64,000 nt of DNA, from assembly GCF_049060325.1 (NCBI RefSeq), contig NZ_JBMGPW010000006.1:62001-126000 (forward strand). The letters run 5' to 3'. Below the pieces are notes generated by a model. The model searched no databases. It saw only the letters and a program-made list of their open reading frames with translations, and was not told where the DNA came from. Both the position numbers and the translations under genes were made by a program. Position 1 is the stretch's first letter. Each line of letters begins with the position of its first letter. The stretch comes from Vescimonas sanitatis (GTDB lineage: Bacteria; Bacillota; Clostridia; Oscillospirales; Oscillospiraceae). This document shows positions 61,044 through 64,000 of the stretch, one piece after another.

Positions 61044-62414
61044 ATGAAACGACTGAAAGCGGCCATGTGCGCGGTGCTGGCGGGGCTGATGCTGGCGGGC
61101 TGCGGTTCGAAAGAGGTGATAACCTGCAGGGCAGAGGGACCGGCAGCGGCGGTGGATCTGACGAAGTATGTGGTCAAAGAGGCGGCGTACCCTGCGTACC
61201 CGGCGGAACCGCGGTTTGAGGACTACTTCGATGAAAACGGTGAGGGCGACTGGGACGCCTACGACGCGGCGTACACCGAGTACCGGGAGGCGCTGCAAAA
61301 GCTGGGCAAGCTGGATGCGGAGCCGGACGGCGGCGCGGTGTTGGCCTTTGCGGACAGGACGCTGGGCAAGATCTTCGCCGACAGCGAGAACCGGGTGTAC
61401 TCGCCCATCAGCCTGTATGTGGCGCTCAGTATGCTGACGGAGATGACGGCAGGGGAGACGAAGCAGCAGGTGATGGAGCTGCTGAGCGCGGCTGACAGCG
61501 AAACGCTGCGGCAGACGGTGCGCGACCTGTGGATGAGCGTGTATCTGGACGACGGGCGGTCGGTGTGCCGTCTGGCCAACGGCGCGTTCCTGCGGGAGAA
61601 CGCCGACGTGAAGCAGGAGGCCGTGGACGCGCTGGCGGACTGGTACTATGCGTCCACCTACCGGGTGCCCATGGGCACGGCGGAGGCGGACGAGGCCATC
61701 GCCAGTTGGCTGAACCAGAACACCGGAGGGCTGCTGTCCCAGGAGACGCGGGACATTCAGACCGAAGTGGACAATCTGCTGCGGCTGTACAACACCATAT
61801 ATTATAAATCCAGCTGGCGTGACGCCTTCGAGAGCAGCCGGACGAAGCAGGACACATTCACCGCTGCCGACGGGTCGGCGCAGAAGGTGGACTTCATGCA
61901 CCGCACGGAGAGCGGCAGCTATCGGAAGGGTGACGGCTACACCGCCGCGCCCCGGTCGCTGAACTATGGCCGCATGGTGTTCGTGCTGCCGGACGAGGGC
62001 GTGACGCCGGAGAGCCTGCTGCAGCGGCAGGGCTTCCTGACGGAGCTGGCCGGGGACTACAACGCCGCAGAGCTGGTGTGGTCGGTGCCCAAGTTCGATG
62101 TGAAGTCCTCCACGGGGCTGAATGAGGCGCTGCGCTCGCTGGGCGTGACTGGCGCTTTTGACGGGACAAAGGCGGACTTTACGCCGCTGACCGACAACGG
62201 CGCGGTGGTGGACAGCGTCATGCAGGCGGCGCGGGTGAAGATCGACGAGGACGGCGTGGAGGCCGCGGCCTACACGGAGCTGGTCTGCGCGGACTCGGCC
62301 ATGATGGAAGTGCCGCCCACCGTGGAGATGGAGTTGGATCGGCCGTTCCTGTTCGTGATTTTCGACTACAACAATGTGCCGCTGTTTGTGGGCACGGTGA
62401 ATACGGTGGCGTGA
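61044..62414 (+). CDS. Serpin family lipoprotein
   Basis: A 456-residue surface-anchored protease inhibitor. The signal ends LMLAGC (Cys20, lipid site), followed by a tyrosine- and acid-rich linker and a full serpin domain from about residue 85. Core landmarks are SPISLYVALSMLTEMTAGET, ANGAFLREN, YNTIYYKSSWRDAFE and the terminal RPFLFVIFDYNNVPLF. The hinge EDGVEAAAYTE fits an inhibitory serpin, and the reactive loop runs through LVCADSAMMEV. AAAGGAGG fixes the start at 61044. It probably guards the cell against host or microbial serine proteases in the gut. Confidence 0.92.
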   Translation: MKRLKAAMCAVLAGLMLAGCGSKEVITCRAEGPAAAVDLTKYVVKEAAYPAYPAEPRFEDYFDENGEGDWDAYDAAYTEYREALQKLGKLDAEPDGGAVLAFADRTLGKIFADSENRVYSPISLYVALSMLTEMTAGETKQQVMELLSAADSETLRQTVRDLWMSVYLDDGRSVCRLANGAFLRENADVKQEAVDALADWYYASTYRVPMGTAEADEAIASWLNQNTGGLLSQETRDIQTEVDNLLRLYNTIYYKSSWRDAFESSRTKQDTFTAADGSAQKVDFMHRTESGSYRKGDGYTAAPRSLNYGRMVFVLPDEGVTPESLLQRQGFLTELAGDYNAAELVWSVPKFDVKSSTGLNEALRSLGVTGAFDGTKADFTPLTDNGAVVDSVMQAARVKIDEDGVEAAAYTELVCADSAMMEVPPTVEMELDRPFLFVIFDYNNVPLFVGTVNTVA

Positions 62415-62476
62415 AACTTTAAAAAGCGACCGGCAAAAGCTACAAAAATACCTGAAAAAATTTGTATAGGAAATAG

Positions 62477-62515
62477 AAAAATCCCCTTGACATAAGGGGA
62501 TTTTTCCTTTATTAT
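62477..62515 (+). terminator. Serpin terminator overlapping the rpsJ promoter
   Basis: AAAAATCCCCTT (62477-62488) pairs with AAGGGGATTTTT (62494-62505). The loop region contains TTGACA (62487-62492), which with TATTAT (62510-62515) after 17 bp forms the promoter of the ribosomal protein operon. Confidence 0.8.
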
Positions 62516-62519
62516 ATAT

Positions 62520-62807
62520 GGGTACGCGCGCGAAGGGTGCTGCACACCCGGAGGCGTTTGCAACTGCGATGAACCGGGAGATTGCTCCGCAAGGAGGTAA
62601 CTTCCGGGGAGTATGTCCGATAATCGGGCGGCTGAGAGATTTCTGTTCGTCGGCGTAGATCGCCGCGCCAGAAGGGCACCGGCCTGATCGCCGGTGTTTC
62701 TTATGAGTCGGAATGATACGCACGGAACGGCGTATAAGAAATTTCCCGCCGTACGGCATTGGTCAAAGCAACAAAAACCGTACGAATTTTATGGAGGAAC
62801 AAACCAA
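62520..62807 (+). promoter_or_regulatory. Long structured leader of the S10 operon
   Basis: About 280 nt between promoter and rpsJ without a convincing gene. GC-rich hairpins (for example GGGTGCTGCACACCC and CACCGGCCTGATCGCCGGTG) are visible. Ribosomal protein operons often carry autoregulatory leaders here; no defined family could be matched by eye. Confidence 0.45.
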
Positions 62808-63116
62808 ATGGCAAAAGAAATGATCCGCATTCGTCTGAAGGCCTATGACCACCAGGTCATCGACCAGTCCGCAGAGAAGATCGTCGAGACCGCCAAGCGC
62901 ACCGGCGCTACCGTCTCCGGCCCGATCCCCCTGCCCACCAAGAAAGAGATCGTCACCATCCTGCGCGCTACCCACAAGTATAAGGACAGCCGTGAGCAGT
63001 TCGAGCGCCGCACCCACAAGAGACTGATCGACATCACCAACTCCACCCCCAAGACCGTGGAGGCGCTGATGGCTCTGGATCTGCCCGCCGGTGTGGAGAT
63101 CGAGATCAAGCTGTAA
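62808..63116 (+). CDS. rpsJ: 30S ribosomal protein S10
   Basis: A 103-residue uS10, part of the small subunit head and of the NusB antitermination complex. It shows IRIRLKAYDHQVIDQSAEKI, the GPIPLPTKKEIVTILR motif and FERRTHKRLIDI. The ATG at 62808 has GGAGG upstream; the longer open frame starting at 62694 runs through the leader. First gene of the S10-spc-type operon. Confidence 0.98.
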   Translation: MAKEMIRIRLKAYDHQVIDQSAEKIVETAKRTGATVSGPIPLPTKKEIVTILRATHKYKDSREQFERRTHKRLIDITNSTPKTVEALMALDLPAGVEIEIKL

Positions 63117-63274
63117 ACACCTTATATAATATCCCTGCAAACGAATTTGCTTGCTACCCAGCCGGGGCGCTAACTTGCGTGAGGCGTTCCGGGGGTTACG
63201 TCGGCAGAGCAAGCGGCTTCTACCCAATGGAAGTTGAATCTATGTCGACCAATAACCTTTAAGGAGGATCATAC
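63117..63274 (+). other. rpsJ-rplC spacer with possible RNA structure
   Basis: An unusually long 158-bp gap for this operon. It contains TTGCTTGC near 63147 and GCAAGC near 63211, which can pair around a GC-rich segment, before AAGGAGG. No gene seen. Confidence 0.4.
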
Positions 63275-63994
63275 ATGAAGGCAATCATTGGCAAGAAAGT
63301 CGGTATGTCTCAGATCTTCGACGAAAACGGCAAGGTCATCCCCGTCACCGTTATCGAGGCGGGTCCCTGCACCGTCGTCCAGAAGAAGACTGCCGAGAAG
63401 GAAGGCTACGCCGCTGTGCAGCTGGGCTTCGAGGATGTCCCCGAGCGCAAGCTGACCAAGCCCGAGATGGGCCACCTGAACAAGGCGGGCGTGGCTCCCA
63501 AAAAGTACCTGCGCGAGTTCGACCTGGAGAACGCCGCCGAGCTGAACATCGGCGACATCATCAAGGCCGACACGTTCCACGAGGGTGACTTCGTTGACGT
63601 GACCGGCACCACCAAGGGTCACGGCTACCAGGGCGTTGTGAAGCGCTGGAACGCCGGCCGTACCCCCATGAGCCACGGCGGCGGCCCCGTCCATCGTCAT
63701 GCCGGTTCCATGGGCTCTACCACCGATCCCAGCCGTATCTTCAAGGGCAAGATCGGCGCCGGCCAGATGGGCTGCGACCAGGTGACCATCCAGAACCTGG
63801 ACATCGTGAAGGTCGATCCTGAGCTGAACATGATCGCGGTCCGCGGCGCCATCCCCGGCCCCAAGGGCGGTCTGGTGCTCATCAAGTCCACCGTTAAGAC
63901 CCACCGCATCAAGCACGCTGACGCTGGTATCAGCAACAACCCGCAGAAGGCTTCCGGTCGTAACCCGCAGAAGGCTTCCGCCCGCACTAAGTAA
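63275..63994 (+). CDS. rplC: 50S ribosomal protein L3
   Basis: A 239-residue uL3 that helps form the peptidyl transferase centre. It shows MKAIIGKKVGMSQIFDENGK, the KGHGYQGVVKRWN loop and GGGPVHRHAGSMGS. The C-terminus carries a lysine- and serine-rich extension with a near-repeat (NPQKASGR, NPQKASAR). AAGGAGG lies upstream. The next operon gene (rplD) would start just beyond the window. Confidence 0.97.
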   Translation: MKAIIGKKVGMSQIFDENGKVIPVTVIEAGPCTVVQKKTAEKEGYAAVQLGFEDVPERKLTKPEMGHLNKAGVAPKKYLREFDLENAAELNIGDIIKADTFHEGDFVDVTGTTKGHGYQGVVKRWNAGRTPMSHGGGPVHRHAGSMGSTTDPSRIFKGKIGAGQMGCDQVTIQNLDIVKVDPELNMIAVRGAIPGPKGGLVLIKSTVKTHRIKHADAGISNNPQKASGRNPQKASARTK

Positions 63995-64000
63995 GGAAAG

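Overview
The window is a GC-rich chromosomal segment of a spore-forming, Gram-positive anaerobe, most likely an Oscillospiraceae-type gut clostridium. The lineage is inferred from an alpha/beta small acid-soluble spore protein, T-box leaders before thrS and cysS, a biosynthetic-type thiolase of the kind used for butyrate, a DUF1385-prmC gene pair, strong purine-rich ribosome binding sites, many TTGNNN-17-TATAAT promoters, and local repeats of the kind seen in gut Firmicutes. It reads as mostly intact core genome, with two or three small accessory patches.

Layout. 1-857 is the 3' part of a serpin. 892-6860 (minus) is a glycolytic block: trmL, pgk, tpiA, gpmI, then gpsA and an M23 peptidase. 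7056-13712 (plus) holds prs behind a possible leader-peptide attenuator, then pth, mfd and a SurA-like foldase. 13798-15192 is a stand-alone thiolase. 15241-16365 (minus) is prfB without the usual frameshift. 16474-20727 (minus) is a four-gene surface polysaccharide O-acetylation cluster (DUF4358 lipoprotein, DHHW, MBOAT, DHHW). 20937-23525 has a radical SAM protein, a DUF5662 protein, a small hypothetical and an HTH regulator. 23526-24470 is an AT-rich island with clustered hairpins and a lipoprotein; it abuts a beta-helix gene that seems to have lost its start. 25782-26765 has the spore protein gene, a candidate small RNA, tRNA-Pro and two tRNA-Ser genes. 26844-29076 is T-box-thrS.

29320-40152 contains two transport systems around a pepD dipeptidase gene: a DUF3798 lipoprotein with an RbsA-type ABC transporter, and a TAXI-type TRAP transporter with a fused permease. 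The TAXI binding protein appears to be a natural circular permutant, because the segment that normally ends the family lies directly behind the signal peptide. This is the most striking observation in the window. 40258-43400 has a TetR regulator, a CrtO-like acyltransferase, an MGDG-synthase-like glycosyltransferase and a small alarmone synthetase. 43477-49750 is a surface and transport region: a beta-helix surface protein, a repeat-rich gap, a Na/Pi cotransporter, a COG2426 membrane protein, tRNA-Leu, and a vWA protein that has lost its MIDAS end. 49860-53481 is a lipoprotein-response regulator-histidine kinase operon. 53510-59189 carries DUF1385, prmC, recA, recX, rimO and pgsA. 59191-60943 is T-box-cysS. 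61044-62414 is a complete lipoprotein serpin. 62487-64000 starts the S10 ribosomal protein operon (rpsJ, rplC).

All functions are assigned by reading motifs and family resemblance by eye; no database search was run.
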